DNA of 64,000 nt from Pseudomonas cavernicola (GCF_003596405.1 NZ_QYUR01000008.1:806001-870000); one strand, 5' to 3'; shown: positions 1 to 12,709, counted from the first letter of the stretch. Notes: generated by a model from the sequence alone, not told the origin. Translations and numbers: made by a program.

Positions 1-540
1 ACCAGAAGGCCACGAGCGCGCCGAAATCCCGCTTGCGCTGTTCAGACACAGGACCATATGCGCACCCTCACAACGCGCATCGCCCGACACCCGCAGAGCA
101 ATGGCATAGCTCGCGGAAACACCAGGTTCGCCCCGCGCCAGGGCTTGCCGCGCAGAGCAGGATGCCGGCGCCCTGTGCGGCCTGGCAGGCCTCCCGTCGC
201 AGCGGACGATCCTGGCGTGCGCCCAGGCTTCAAGGTTTGATCAGCGACCCACGTCCTGCTCCATCAGCCGTAAATTGCCGCGGCGATTTGCAGCGGGCGT
301 GGTCAGCCATGCGCTCGACCGAACACCTGGGCCAGCAGCAAAATTCAGCCGGCTGCGCCCGGCTCGGCGAGGCGGCCAGCCACGCCGTGCGTGCCGAGGC
401 AATCCAGTTGCGCCTCCGCCCTCCTGTGACAAGCTTCTCGTCCGCCAAGCCAGAACTGGCGTTGCAGACCAGTACTGGCTGGCCGCGCGGCGTAGGTGGG
501 CCGCTGTCGAATAATGCCAGATGCGCACTCAGGCGGACAT
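1..540 (-). pseudogene. Degenerate copy of the qhpE-like protease gene (5' part)
   Basis: Aligns by eye with 25,196-25,715, which encodes the subtilisin-like protease. The start codon complement (CAT) is at 538-540. Reading frame is lost repeatedly through one-base indels, and the 3' end is cut by the window edge. The damage is the same in kind as in the neighbouring unrelated gene copies, so sequencing or assembly noise is a better explanation than gene decay. Confidence 0.8.
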
Positions 541-1447
541 AGCAAGACGGGCTCCTCCGAGGGGGCGTCAACACTGCCCATCGCATCTCAAACGCAGTTT
601 CGGCTTGCGCCAGGGTCGAGGTGCGCGGTGCTGATCAAAGAATCCGCGTACACGGCATGAACAGGCTGGTCATGGCGCGATCACTTTCCCGTTCGGTGGC
701 CTCATCGACCGCCCCGACGGTGGGCCTCGACACAGCACACCAGAATTAAGCGGTCGTTGCAAGCAACGTGCGGCCGAGCATAGCTATGCGTCTGTTTCTG
801 ACCGCCGGGAAAGTTGCTGCCACGTTCGCCTAAGCTGGTGTCGAGCCCGGGTCGGAATGAACTCGATCAAGCCTTGTCGAGCTGCAGCCCAGTTTGGAGG
901 CGAAAACTTCTCGATTTCGCGCGACTTGAGCCTGGGCCGCTGTAAGCTGAGGTTTGTCGTGCAGGCTGCCGCGAAACAGACGATGTCCTGGGCTTGACCA
1001 CGGCGATGCGTCTGCCACCACGCAGGGCAAACAAATTCAGCTCACCGTCGATACCTTCCAGAGCGGATCAGCCCTGATCCGGGTCGTAGCAGCGCTCGCA
1101 AGAGGTTCGATCAAGGTCGACTTGCCGCACCCCGCGAGGCCCCGCTTATGGCTACTTTCCAGCCCACCGGGGATGTGCGCGGTCGATCCCGGCCAACAAC
1201 CGGCTAAGCGCGCCGTTTCGTCGTGGCCGAACCAGACATTCTCGAAACGAAAGGTCGCCGACACTCAGCCGGCATCGCCGGGGACTGTTGCGGCTGGCTG
1301 ACCCTGCGCCGGCTCGCCGCTTGAGTCCCTCCCCCCGGCCAGGCTGACGGTCATGCGTTTGCAAGCGCTACGTACAGGCCACAGCAGGCCTCTGCAACAC
1401 GGCCCCACGGCCTGCCCAGGTAGGTGGAACAAGGCGATCAACGCGCC
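530..1447 (-). pseudogene. Degenerate copy of the qhpF-like ABC transporter gene (3' part)
   Basis: Corresponds to about 25,705-26,580, the nucleotide-binding half of the ABC exporter. Pieces of the ATPase domain can be followed only by switching frames. The copy stops at the CAGTTG fold point. It is not an independent gene. Confidence 0.8.
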
Positions 1448-2504
1448 AGTTGCTGAAGTTGCAAGGTGACCGAGTTCTTCACCACGCGGATACCTGGCAC
1501 CCTGACCTCGCTCTCCGTGTGGGGCTTTCTGATCGGCGGCTATTGGGTGATCCAGGGCACCTGGCCACTGGGCGCCGCTAGATCGCTTTTTCCACCTACC
1601 TGGCACTCGGCCGTGGGGCCGGTGCAGAGCCCTGCTGAGGCGCTACGTACGTAGGCCGCTGCAACGCATGACCCGTCAGCTAGGGACGGGGATTGGGACT
1701 CACAAGCGCGAGCCCGGCGCAGGTCAGCCAGCCGCAACAGCCCCGCGAATTGCCGCTGGTGTCAGGCGACCTGCGTTTCGAGAATGGTCTGGCTTGCGGC
1801 CAACGACGCAACGCGCGCAGCCGGCTGTTGGGCGCGGGATCGCCGAGCACACTCCCCACGGTGGGCTGAAAGTAGCCATAAAAAGCGGGGCCTCGGGGGT
1901 CGGCGAAGTTGACCTTGATCGACCTCTTGCAGCAGCTTCTGCGACCCGGATCAGGGCTGTATCACGCCTGGAAGGTCTCGACCTGCGTGAGCTGGATTTG
2001 TATTGCCCTTGACGGCTGGCGCAATCGCGTGGGTCAGCCAGGAATCCGGTGCTGTTTTCGTCAGGCAGCCTGAGCCGACCAACCTCAGCTACAGGCGCCC
2101 AGGCTCAGTCGCGCGAATCGAGAAAGTCGCCCAAACTGGGGCGCAGCTCGACAGCTCTTGATCGAGTCATTAGCCGCACGGGCTGGACAGCCAGCTAGGC
2201 CGAACGTGGGGCCAAGCAACTTTCCGGCGGTCAAGAAAACAACGCATTAGCTATTGCTCGCGCGTTGGCTGCAAGACCGCGCTAATTCTGTGTGCTGGAT
2301 GCAGGCCACTCGGCGGTCGATGAGGGCCACAGACACGGGAAGTGATCGCACGCCATCGACCAGCTGTTACAGTGGCCGTACGCGGATTCTGATCAGCCCC
2401 CGGCCTCCGACCCTGGCGGACCAGCACGAACTGCGTTTCTGAGATGCACGATGGGAGTTGTTGACCGCCCCTCGAGGAGGACCGCCGTCTTGCATGGCCG
2501 CTGA
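1448..2504 (+). pseudogene. Degenerate copy of the qhpF-like ABC transporter gene
   Basis: Reverse-oriented noisy copy of about 25,705-26,699. A short readable patch near 1466-1560 gives the same membrane-domain residues as the clean gene (TEFFT, PGTLTSLS, GGYWVIQGTW), then the frame is lost. The 5' third of the gene is missing because the fold point lies inside it. Confidence 0.82.
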
Positions 2505-3208
2505 GTTGCGCATCGGGCATTCTCGACATGCGGCCACAGCGGCCGGCGCAGGCCAGCCCAGGTACTAGAGCTGCAAGGCAGTTCTGGCTGGCGGACCGAA
2601 AGCTTGGCAGGAAGGGCGAGGCTCAACTAAGGATTGCCTCGGGCACGGCACGGCGAAGTGCTGCCGCCATCGCCGAGCGGGCGTCAGCCGCGCAATTTTT
2701 GCCGTGGTGCCAGGGTGTTCGTGAGCGCTGGCTGACCAGCCGCTGCAAAAATCGCGGGCAAATTACTGGCTGTGGAAGCAGGAACGTGGCGCCTGTCAAG
2801 CTGAGCCTTTGGCGCATCGCAGGATCGTTCCGCTGCTACGGACGGCCCTGCCAGGCCGCACAGGCGGCCGGCATCCTGCTCTGCGCGGGCAAGCCTGCGC
2901 GGGGCGACGGTGTTTCCGGCGAGCTCTACTTGTCCGATGTGCTTGGTGCGGTGGAGGCGATGCGCCCGTTGTGAGGGGTGCGCAATGGTCCTGGCTGAAC
3001 AGCCGCAAGCGGATTTTCGGCGCGCCGGTGGCCTCTGTCAGCAAGTGGTCCTGGGCTTGGGCGCCAGTATTGCCAGCGCCGTCTCAAGCGGGCATGTCGC
3101 GGCTTATCTGCTGGACGCATGCCCGCCGCCCGCGTGCGGCAGTGGCTCGGAACACCTGCGCACGCCAGGCCAGGTTTGTTGGCCGGAGCGGCGCGGCTGG
3201 TGCCTTGA
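2494..3208 (+). pseudogene. Degenerate copy of the qhpE-like protease gene
   Basis: Noisy reverse-complement copy of 25,035-25,715, from ATG at 2494 to a TGA at 3206. Fragments such as the first MAAELRIG residues and the QAAGILLC segment remain, in different frames. It overlaps the qhpF copy in the same way as the clean genes overlap. Confidence 0.82.
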
Positions 3209-3226
3209 TGGAGCTCGGATAACAGC

Positions 3227-4591
3227 ATGATGATAAGCAAGATTCGTCGTGCTCGGCGCTGGCCCGGCTCGGCGCTGCAGTGGCTGGGGCTCAAGCGCCT
3301 GTGCTACGCGAGGTGTGCGTGGTCAGTGAATCGGCGTCGTTCGCGGCGCTGGGAAGGGGTTTCACCCTCAAACGGTGCTGGAGGGCTTGCGCCAGGCGGG
3401 GCTGCACCCAGGCGCTACGCCAGTTGCCTGCGCGGCTTGGCACGGCAGGCTTGCGTGGAACGGCGAAACACATGCCAACCGAAGTGTGGGCATCATGCCT
3501 GTGGACAGGCGGCATTCATGCCGATTCGGTCCAGGAACCTCATTGGCGGCAGGCGTCAGCTGAAATCGAGGCACGCGTGCGCGAGCTGAGTTCGAACTGC
3601 CGAGGGCCATTGCCTGCAACTCGGAACAGCGCAAGCGGCCGCAGACCTGTCACGCCGATTTTCTGGTGGAGCTCCGCGGCGTCAGGCGCGCTATCCGGCA
3701 AAGGCTCTGCGCGGCCAAGGAACCCTCAGCCTGCTCAACCACTGGCAGGAACCGCCGACCGGGCTTCGCTCGGCGGTGGACAAAGCCTGGCCGATGTCGG
3801 GCCTGGGATGCGCCCGCCTGGGCGGATTGGCCGCTGGGTTTCTGCAGCTGACCTTCGATGTAGGGCAGCACACGCCTGCCGGAAAAGTTCCCAGCGTGGC
3901 GGAATTTGCGCAGCCAGCGCGCCGCAATCGAACCCCTGGTGCGCGAATTGTTCGGCGCGCCGGCTTGCAACCGAGCGCATTGCATGCGCGCAGTAGCACG
4001 GGCCACGGGCTGTGCTTGCAGACCCAGCGGCGATTAACTGGCTGCGCGTCGGCGATGCGCGATGGCCGTCGATCCGCTCTCGGGCAATGGCATCTTCCAG
4101 TCGCTGTCCGTCGTCGTTGCAGGCCCCGGCGGTGACTCAACACCGTTTATTGGCAAAAAGCCCGACGGGCGGCGCTGGCCCGACACTGTTCATCAGCAGC
4201 GGGCTGGGAGCAACTGTCTTCTGCGCTTCGCCAGGATCGGCCGCGACTTTTACGCCATGGAACAGCAGTGGGGTCGCGCGGCCAGTTTTGCGGCAGAGCC
4301 GGCGCAGCTGGCCAGACGACCTGCCGCGTGATGCGCCGCGCCTGATTACGCGAGTCTGCGGGTGGCGCGGGCGGCGCGTGATCAATGGCGAGTTGATCGA
4401 TGAGGCTGACGTGGTGTAACCGCAGACTGCAGCCACTGGGGTCTGGCACCTGCAAGGGATCGAGCTGGCGCGATCGTGGCGCGCGCTGCACTCTCTGCAC
4501 CGCTAACGAGGTGCTGGGCATCGCTTGGCAGCGGAAGCAACCGCGGCTGGTGTACGGCCTGGCTGCGGCCCAAGGCTATCGCCAGGCGTGA
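3227..4591 (+). pseudogene. Degenerate copy of the qhpG-like flavoprotein gene
   Basis: Noisy reverse-complement copy of 23,709-25,022, starting with the tandem ATGATG and ending in a TGA at about 4589. It is about 50 nt longer than the clean gene and is broken by frameshifts throughout. Treat it as the same locus sequenced a second time. Confidence 0.82.
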
Positions 4592-4852
4592 GTCGTAGGA
4601 GTGTGCTTTTAGCCCACCGGATGCCTGTGATGGTGGGCTAAAAGCCCACAGGTTTTCTATCTGGCTCCCGCGCTTCCCGGGAAGACGACCAGCGCGGGAG
4701 AGGGCAGGTGCGCATGTATACGCTCATTGAGCCACCCCTTTTTGCATAGCCCCCGCCCCTTCATGGCATTCGAAACGGCTTGCTCTTGTTAACGCGGAAC
4801 TTCACCTCATTTCCGACCAAATGGGCCACTTCAGGCCCCAGGATGTTGCGTC
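4592..4852. other. Noisy copy of the putA-qhpG intergenic region
   Basis: No gene. This matches 23,456-23,708 in reverse orientation, including the paired GTGGGCT...AGCCCAC hairpins (here about 4597-4652). Its value is that this separate pass through the region shows putA and the qhpG-like gene joined as in the clean arm, so that linkage is seen in one molecule. Confidence 0.75.
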
Positions 4853-7800
4853 CAGCAATAGTCATTCAAGGCTGGCATTTGCCACCTGCTGCCAATAGCG
4901 GTGTTAACGCTGAGTTGCCCGTTCGATTACGAGGCGCTCCAGCGGACCAGGTTTCACCATGGACAAGCCTAGACTCGCGACCTATTGGCGTTGCGCGCTT
5001 CTGGCTACCTGTTGGCAGACCGCACGAATTGGTCTGAATCCGCCGTGGTGCAAATACTGCGTCATTAAGGTCGGCCCTCCGTCTTTGCTCCAGTCGGCCT
5101 ACCAAGCTGGATGCCGCGGCTTGCACGTCATGGGCAAGCGGACAGCAGCGGGCGGCGGCTTGCTCCGGCCAGACGCATGCGCCCCAAAGGATCAAGCCGG
5201 CGGCCAGCCTGGATCAGGCGGTCGGCGTCGTGTGTCAGCCAGGCAGAGCACCTGTTCTCTTGGGCCCAGGCTGTAAGGTATTGCCGCCTCACGACCCGTG
5301 GGGCTCCCGTCAGCGCTCTTTCTTAGCCCGCTCTGGGACTGTTCGGCAGAACTTTTGCAGAGTGCCGGCAAGAGCCCTCCCTCACCGTGGCTGGCAGCTC
5401 CACTTTCTTGGAGCGACATGAACGGCTTGGCCAGGAAAGCCTCACGCAGGCGATGCCGTCGACCGGAGTGGCGGCGTCTTGCTGCGCAATGAGGGGCGAA
5501 TGGCATGCCGCTGGTGTTCGAGGGCCGACAGCAGCGACTACATGTTACAGGGGGCCCGGCCGGGCTTCGGACCGGTGCGGGACAAGACCCTCTACCGCGA
5601 ACGGCGCACGCCGACTACCGCAGCCACCATGTTGGCGATTGAACATAGAGGTTGCCCGGCCTGGCACGGTCAAATGACCTTGGCGATGGTCTTGTCGATG
5701 GCGCCGTGTGGTACGCCTAGGGTAGGGCCATAGCCGGGAGCCGTTGAACTGGTGCTCCAGTCAAGTGATTGAGATTCTTGCGCTGTAGCGGACGACCGCG
5801 GTGCAGCACGGGGTGTCCGAAGATCTCGGCGCTCCAGCTCGGCGAAGCTTTTTTCCAGTTCGCATCAGGGTCGGTGGGAGCATAGGTGCCGCGCTGGCTG
5901 ACGTTCGCCTCGGTCGCGTGCCGTGCTTGGTAGATCTTCCGACGTTTGGCGCGCCTGGCCTGGTGTGTTTCTCGGAGCCCGGCCCGGCTTCGCGTTCGAT
6001 CACCCGGCTAGGTTCCACTGCCAGGGATTCGGGTTGCCCAGGCGGCATTCGCTGGCACCATTTGAGCATTTCCAATACGCGTTTCGGCCACGTCTTTTCT
6101 GCAGCACAGAGCAACCGCGCAGGAGCCGAGGCAGCGTTGGCCGGCACTATCGAAGGCTAGAGGCGCACCCACCACTGCGCTGCACGACCTCTGCTGCCAG
6201 TCGAGAGGCGGGAGGAGTCCGCACGATCATACCGGCGTTTTCTGCGCCCGCGGTCTCGGCAATCAGGGGATCGGGCGGCCCTGCGCGTCGAAGCCACCAG
6301 CGCTGTATGCGCTGGAGAAGGCGGGCCACTTCGGTCGAGCCGGTGAACATGATCGGCCGGCTTGGACGCCGATGTGGTTGCCTACGCAGACGGCCCGTAG
6401 GGTCGTCAGCCGCGGCCCGCAAAGGAGTTGTGAGCAATCGCAGTATCCGGAATATCAGCTCGAGGAGAGATGCGCAGGCTGGCGCGGCCACCAGTGGTGT
6501 CTCTGCTCGGCGGTTTGGCAGGCAGGGTTTTCCTGCAGCCAGGCGGGAGCCACCTAGACCTAAAGATGACCAAGCGGGAAGTTCCACGGGCTGATGCAGA
6601 CCAACCGGTCCCAGCGGACGGTGGGTATGCGTTGGCGAAATCGTTTAGCGCCTGGGCGGCGTAAAGTAACCGCAGGAAGTCCCGGTCTCCGCGCATTCGA
6701 AATGGCGTTCGGCAAAAGGTCCTTGCCGAGCCTCTGAGCGAACCATAAGGCCATCCAGGCTCTGGGAATTTTTCGTCTTCCGATCCAGATCTGCGGCGCT
6801 GCTCCCAGGGCGGTGCGCGGCGCTCGGGGGCCGGCGTTGCCTGCGATGGCGTCGACGCTAGTTGCGCACATCACGGGCATATTGTCCCACGTCGGCCTCG
6901 CTGGCTTCCTGGAGCCTGGCCGACCGATGTCGCGATGATGCCGCGGGCTTTGCGCAGCGGCTGGGAACCTGCGTTCTGCACCGGGCCCAGCGCTTGGCGC
7001 TGCTGCCAGGCCCCATGGCTGCTCTGCCAGGCAGGCCTGGCAACGAGCCGAGACGCCGCTGCTTTCATTGGCAGATCGATGCCGCTGGAATTGATCCGGC
7101 CCTTGCCATCCCCGGTCAAACGCGGTAAGGTAGCGGAATGCGCGGGTGCGACAGGCCAAGGGTGCCTTCCTGGGCAGCGGCTTGCTCGATGCTTTCCACC
7201 GGATCGGCGACCAGTTCGTCGAGGGAGATGGAGTGGTCGGCAAATGCGGTTGACGAAGGAGTGTTCGCGCCGTTTTCCAGCAGCCGGCGCACCAGATAAG
7301 CCAGCAAGGTTTCATGGGTGCCGACCGGTGCGTAGATACGGCACGGACGGTTCAGCTTGCCCTCGGCGATCTTGCCCCACCACCTGCTCGTAGAGGCTCA
7401 CCCATGCCGTGCAGGCACTGGAACTCGTATTGGCCCGGGTAGTAGTTCTGCCCCGCAATCTGGTAGATGGCGCCAGGGTGCGTTGTGAGTGGCGAACTGC
7501 GGGTAGATGGCTCCTGGCGCGGCCAGCAGCTTTCGAGCGCAGGCGATGAAGGACACATCGGTGTACATCTTGCGGGTGTAGACCGGGTAGCCTTCCAGGC
7601 CGTCAACCTGAGCACGCTTGATCTCGCTGTCCCAGTAGGCGCCCTTGACCAGACGGATCATCAGACGGTGGCGGCTGCGCCGGGCCAGGTCGATCAGGTA
7701 GTCGATCACATAGGGGCAGCGCTTCTGGTAGGCCTGAATCACGAAGCCGATGCCATTCCAGCCGGCCAGCCGCGGCTCGAAGCAAAGGCGCTCGAGCAGG

Positions 7801-8946
7801 TCCAGGGAAAGCTCGAGGCGGTCGGCCTCTTCAGCATCGACGTTCAGGCCGATGTCGTACTGCTTGGCCAGCAGGGTCAGTTGCAGCAGCTGCGGGTAAA
7901 GCTCGTCCATCACGCGCTCGTACTGGGCGCGGTTGTAGCGCGGGTGCAGTGCGGAAAGCTTGATGGAAATGCCCGGTCCTTCATAGATGCCACGGCCCTG
8001 GGAGGCCTTGCCGATGGCGTGGATGGCCTGCTCATAGGAGGCAGATAGCGCTCGGCATCCTGCTTGGTCAGAGCCGCCTCGCCAAGCATGTCATACGAAT
8101 AGCGGAAGCCTTTGGACTCGCAGTTGCGGGCGTTGGCCAGCGCTTCGGCGATGGTTTCACCGGTGACGAACTGCTCCCCCATCAAGCGCATGGCCATGTC
8201 CACGCCTTTGCGGATCAGCGGCTCACCGCTTTTACCGATGACCCGGCTGAGGGCGGTGGACAGGCTGGCCTCGTTATGGGTTGCGACTAGCTTGCCGGTC
8301 AGCAGCAGGCCCCAGGTGGCTGCGTTGACGAATATCGACGAGCTACGCCCCAGATGCGGATGCCAGTTGCCCGTGCTGATCTTGTCGCGGATCAGGGCGT
8401 CGCGAGTGCCCTTGTCCGGTATGCGCAGCAAGGCTTCAGCCAGGCACATGAGTGCCACACCTTCCTGAGAGAGAGGGAGAACTCCTGCAAGAGCCCCTGA
8501 ACTATTCCGCGCGGGCCGCTGGCGCTCTTCTGGTTGCGCAGCTTTTCAGCGATGCCGTAGGCCAGCTTGTGCGCGGCCTTGGCCGTCTCTTCAGGCAGGC
8601 GCGCTTGTTCCAGGAGCATCGGCACGACTTCCTGCTCGGGTCGGCGGTAGGCGGCGGTGATTGCTGCACGCAAAACGGACTGCGGCAGGATGCTTTCGGC
8701 AAACTCCAGAAAGGGCTGATGCACTGGCTCAGCCAGGGCTTCGCTCAATTCCAGATCACCCTCGTCCAAACGGTCGGCAATGCTTTGCAGCTCGGGCATG
8801 CTCATGCCGCTCTCAAGGGTGGTCAGATAGCTGTAGATCGCCTGTTTGATCAACCAGTGCGGCGTGCGCTCTATCTTTTGCGCGGCCTCTTTCAGGCGTT
8901 CGCGGGTTGCTTCGTCGAGTTTGACCCCAAAGGTGGTGCTGGCCAT
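4853..8946 (-). pseudogene. Degenerate copy of putA
   Basis: Reverse-complement copy of 19,499-23,455. The first 460 nt from the start codon (8,946 back to about 8,487) are clean. The first indels appear near 8,482 and 8,045, then near 7,480 and 7,250, and below about 7,300 the frame is lost everywhere. The copy is about 137 nt longer than the clean gene. It shows the transition from corrected to uncorrected sequence and should not be annotated as a second or inactivated putA. Confidence 0.85.
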
Positions 8947-9105
8947 GACCTGTCCTGCCTGAATGAGTTGAGCTACCAAATAGTAGGAAATGAACACCAG
9001 ACCCGGCGGGCTCTGAATAGCCGATCCCTGGTTTTCAGGGTGGCTGAGATCGGCGATAACCCAGACCGATGGCGGTGCCGATCTCGTCCTTACGCAGAGC
9101 CGTGG

Positions 9106-9819
9106 TTATTCGCCCAGATAGGCGGCGGTAACCTTCGGGTCTTGCAGCATCTGCTGGGCCTCTCCGCTCATGCTGATCAGGCCCGAGTCCATCACATAGG
9201 CACGATCCGCCGCCTGCAGCGCCAGCCGGGCGTTCTGCTCTACCAGCAGAACGGTCATGCCGGAGGCCGAGATGTCACGGATCACCTCGAAGATCTTCTC
9301 CACCATGATCGGCGAGAGGCCCATGGAGGGCTCGTCCAGCAGCAGCAGTTTGGGCTGACTCATCAGTGCCCGCGCCATCGCCAGCATCTGCTGCTCACCG
9401 CCGGACAGGGTGCCGGCGAGCTGTTTCGCCCGCTCCTTGAGGCGCGGAAAGAGGCTGAACATGCGCTCGATGTCGCTGGCGATATCCGCATCGTTGCGGC
9501 TGTAGGCGCCCATCTGCAGGTTTTCGGTGATGCTCATCCGCGCGAACACGCCGCGCCCCTCGGGCACCATGACCAATTTGCGTTCGAGCAGGTCGTGGGT
9601 TTGCAGGCCCTTGATCGACGTGCCTTGATATTCGATATCGCCTGCGCCCCAAGCTTGCAGGCCGGTGATGGCTTTCATGGTGGTCGATTTGCCGGCGCCG
9701 TTGGAGCCGATCAGGGTCACCAGTTCGCCCGTTCGGATTTCCATATCCACGCCTTTAACCGCCTGGATACCGCCATAGGCGACTTTGAGTCCGCTGATTT
9801 TCAGTATTGTCTGTGTCAT
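9106..9819 (-). CDS. livF: LivF-type ATPase, left-arm copy
   Basis: The translation is identical to the 237-residue protein at 18,626-19,339, where it is described. Order and spacing relative to the other liv copies are also identical. It is intact, but it lies in the left arm of the fold-back palindrome, so a second genomic copy is doubtful. Confidence 0.6.
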   Translation of the reverse strand: MTQTILKISGLKVAYGGIQAVKGVDMEIRTGELVTLIGSNGAGKSTTMKAITGLQAWGAGDIEYQGTSIKGLQTHDLLERKLVMVPEGRGVFARMSITENLQMGAYSRNDADIASDIERMFSLFPRLKERAKQLAGTLSGGEQQMLAMARALMSQPKLLLLDEPSMGLSPIMVEKIFEVIRDISASGMTVLLVEQNARLALQAADRAYVMDSGLISMSGEAQQMLQDPKVTAAYLGE

Positions 9820-9837
9820 GTGCGCAGCCCCCTGGGG

Positions 9838-10614
<777 letters not shown>

Positions 10615-10626
10615 TGCAGCGGCTCC

Positions 10627-11760
10627 TTAGACTTGGCTCAGGTCGTTGCCCCGTCTCACGATGGGGCGATCTTCCTTACGGGGCGAAGGCCAGAGGCCAA
10701 CAGGCCGATACAGCACGATGAGAATTATGGCCAGGCCATAGAGCAACTGGCGCACCACTTCCGCATCGATCAGCACTTTGCCGAAGATCGCGACTTGCAG
10801 AGGCGCGACTGTGGCGCGCAGGACTTCCGGCAGCACAGCCAGCAACACGCCGCCCAGAATGACACCAGGGATGTGTCCCATCCCGCCGAGTACCACCATG
10901 ACCAGAACGGTGATGGACTCCATCAGGCTGAACGACTCGGGCGAGACAAAGCCTTGGAAGGAGCCGAACAGGGCGCCGGCAAGCCCACCGAAGGAGGCGC
11001 CCATGGCGAATGCCGTCAGCTTCAGATTGCGGGTGTTGATGCCCATGGCCTTAGCCGCGATTTCGTCTTCACGAATGGCGATCCAGCCACGACCAATCCG
11101 CGAGTGCTGCAGCCGGTGGCAGACGAAGGCGACGAGCACCACCACGACGACGAACAGGTAGTAATACAGCACTACCGAATCGAAGCGAACGCCGAAAAAC
11201 GTATGGCGCATGGAGAAATCGAACCCGAAGAACGTGGCGGGATCGATCCCGGAGATACCCTTCGGCCCATTGGTAAAGTTCAGCGGGCGATCCAGGTTGT
11301 TGATGAAGATACGGATGATTTCGCCGAAGCCCAAGGTGACGATGGCCAGGTAGTCACCGCGCAGCCTGAGAGTCGGGGTCCCCAGCAAGATGCCGAAGAA
11401 CGCGGCCAACAAAGCAGCGCCTGGCAGGATCAGCCACAGGCTCACATGCAATCCGGCAGGAAACATCTGCTGCAGCTCAACGAAATTGTTCGTGAGGTGG
11501 GTGGAGCCCAGCAATGCTGCGGCATAGGCCCCTATGGCATAGAAGGCGATATAGCCCAGATCGAGCAGCCCGGCCATGCCCACCACGATATTCAGCCCCA
11601 GGGCGAGCATGATGTAGAGCAGGGCGAAATCGAGCACCCGTACCCAATAGTTGCCCCCGACTGCGCCAATGACCAGGGGGGCAACGAGAACCAGGGCAAC
11701 CAGCAGAATCGGCTTTATAAGATCGCTGCGGGAACCCTGCGTGTGCGGTTGATTCGTCAT
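10627..11760 (-). CDS. livM: LivM-type permease, left-arm copy
   Basis: Identical translation to the 377-residue protein at 16,685-17,818. The start used is the ATG of MTNQPHTQ, four bases after the AAGGGGAAACTC stretch; the longer upstream open frame overlaps livH. It lies in the duplicated arm. Confidence 0.6.
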   Translation of the reverse strand: MTNQPHTQGSRSDLIKPILLVALVLVAPLVIGAVGGNYWVRVLDFALLYIMLALGLNIVVGMAGLLDLGYIAFYAIGAYAAALLGSTHLTNNFVELQQMFPAGLHVSLWLILPGAALLAAFFGILLGTPTLRLRGDYLAIVTLGFGEIIRIFINNLDRPLNFTNGPKGISGIDPATFFGFDFSMRHTFFGVRFDSVVLYYYLFVVVVVLVAFVCHRLQHSRIGRGWIAIREDEIAAKAMGINTRNLKLTAFAMGASFGGLAGALFGSFQGFVSPESFSLMESITVLVMVVLGGMGHIPGVILGGVLLAVLPEVLRATVAPLQVAIFGKVLIDAEVVRQLLYGLAIILIVLYRPVGLWPSPRKEDRPIVRRGNDLSQV

Positions 11761-11773
11761 GATGAGTTTCCCC

Positions 11774-12709
11774 TTAGGCGCGATCGGATACGCGCTCGCC
11801 CAACAAACCCGAGGGGCGGAACACGAGAACGGTGATAAGGACGATAAAGGCGAATACATCCTGGTAGTGGGAGCCGAGTACCCCACCGGTCAGGTCGCCG
11901 ATATACCCCGCCCCGAGGGACTCGATCAGGCCCAATAGCAGGCCGCCCAACATGGCCCCGCCCAAGTTGCCGATGCCGCCGAGCACGGCGGCGGTGAAGG
12001 CTTTCAGGCCGGGCAGGAAGCCCATGTAGAAGTGTGCATTGCCGTAGTTCGTCGCGGTCATCACACCGGCCAACGCCGCCAGTGCGCCACCCAGCATGAA
12101 GGTGATGGAGATGACTTTATTCGGGTTCACCCCCATCAAGCTGGCGATGCTGGGGTTCTCCGCCGTGGCCCGCATGGCCCGGCCCAGCTTGGTCTTGTTC
12201 ACCAGTAGCAATAGGCCGGCCATTACCGCCAGCGACATGCCGATGATGATCATTTCCTTGAGGGTTATGGTGGCTTCGGTGGAGCCGATACTGATCGGAT
12301 CGGTGGGCAATAGCTCGGGGAAGCTCAAGGGGTTGCGCGACCAGATCATCATGGCGATGGTCTGCAGCAAGACCGAAGCACCAATAGCGGTGATCAGCGG
12401 AGCCAGTCGCGGTGCCTTGCGTAGGGGGCGGTAGGCAATGCGTTCGAGTAAATAACTCAAGACTGCGCAGGTCAGCATGGCGATGAGCGACGCGAAGCCC
12501 AGCATCAGCCAGGGAGACAGGCCAGGAAAATACGCCTGCAACAGGCTCAAGACCGAAAAGGCGGTAAGAGCGCCGATCATCAAGACATCGCCATGGGCGA
12601 AGTTGATGATTCTGAGAATGCCATAGACCATCGTGTAGCCGAGCGCGATCAGTGCATAGATGCTGCCCAGTACCAAGCCGTTGACGACCTGCTGGATGAA
12701 TAGGTCCAT
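11774..12709 (-). CDS. livH: LivH-type permease, left-arm copy
   Basis: Identical translation to the 311-residue protein at 15,736-16,671, starting MDLFIQQ. It lies in the duplicated arm and is unlikely to be a separate locus. Confidence 0.6.
   Translation of the reverse strand: MDLFIQQVVNGLVLGSIYALIALGYTMVYGILRIINFAHGDVLMIGALTAFSVLSLLQAYFPGLSPWLMLGFASLIAMLTCAVLSYLLERIAYRPLRKAPRLAPLITAIGASVLLQTIAMMIWSRNPLSFPELLPTDPISIGSTEATITLKEMIIIGMSLAVMAGLLLLVNKTKLGRAMRATAENPSIASLMGVNPNKVISITFMLGGALAALAGVMTATNYGNAHFYMGFLPGLKAFTAAVLGGIGNLGGAMLGGLLLGLIESLGAGYIGDLTGGVLGSHYQDVFAFIVLITVLVFRPSGLLGERVSDRA

Larger units (their letters stand above)
1..1447 (+). repeat. Noisy direct copy of about 25,196-26,580 (outermost fold-back pass)
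   Basis: This stretch runs in the same orientation as 25,196-26,580 and carries the same gene content, but with many single-base insertions, deletions and substitutions. It is 1447 nt long against about 1385 nt in the clean copy. It ends at a CCAGTTG that corresponds to about 26,580; from there the sequence continues as the reverse complement beginning at about 26,700, where CAGTTG also occurs. About 115 nt between these points are skipped. I infer a second template fold in the same chimeric molecule as the large palindrome. Confidence 0.85.

Noticed and set aside
2528..4419. Many short open frames of 60-240 codons at 1-7,300
   Set aside because: They arise from frameshifted copies of qhpF, qhpE, qhpG and putA, and share no start sites or family features.
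1..8490. Reading the broken genes at the left as true pseudogenes or an ancient inverted duplication
   Set aside because: Indels are spread evenly across five unrelated genes, net insertion is about 5%, and damage stops abruptly near 8,490, which fits uncorrected reads better than decay.
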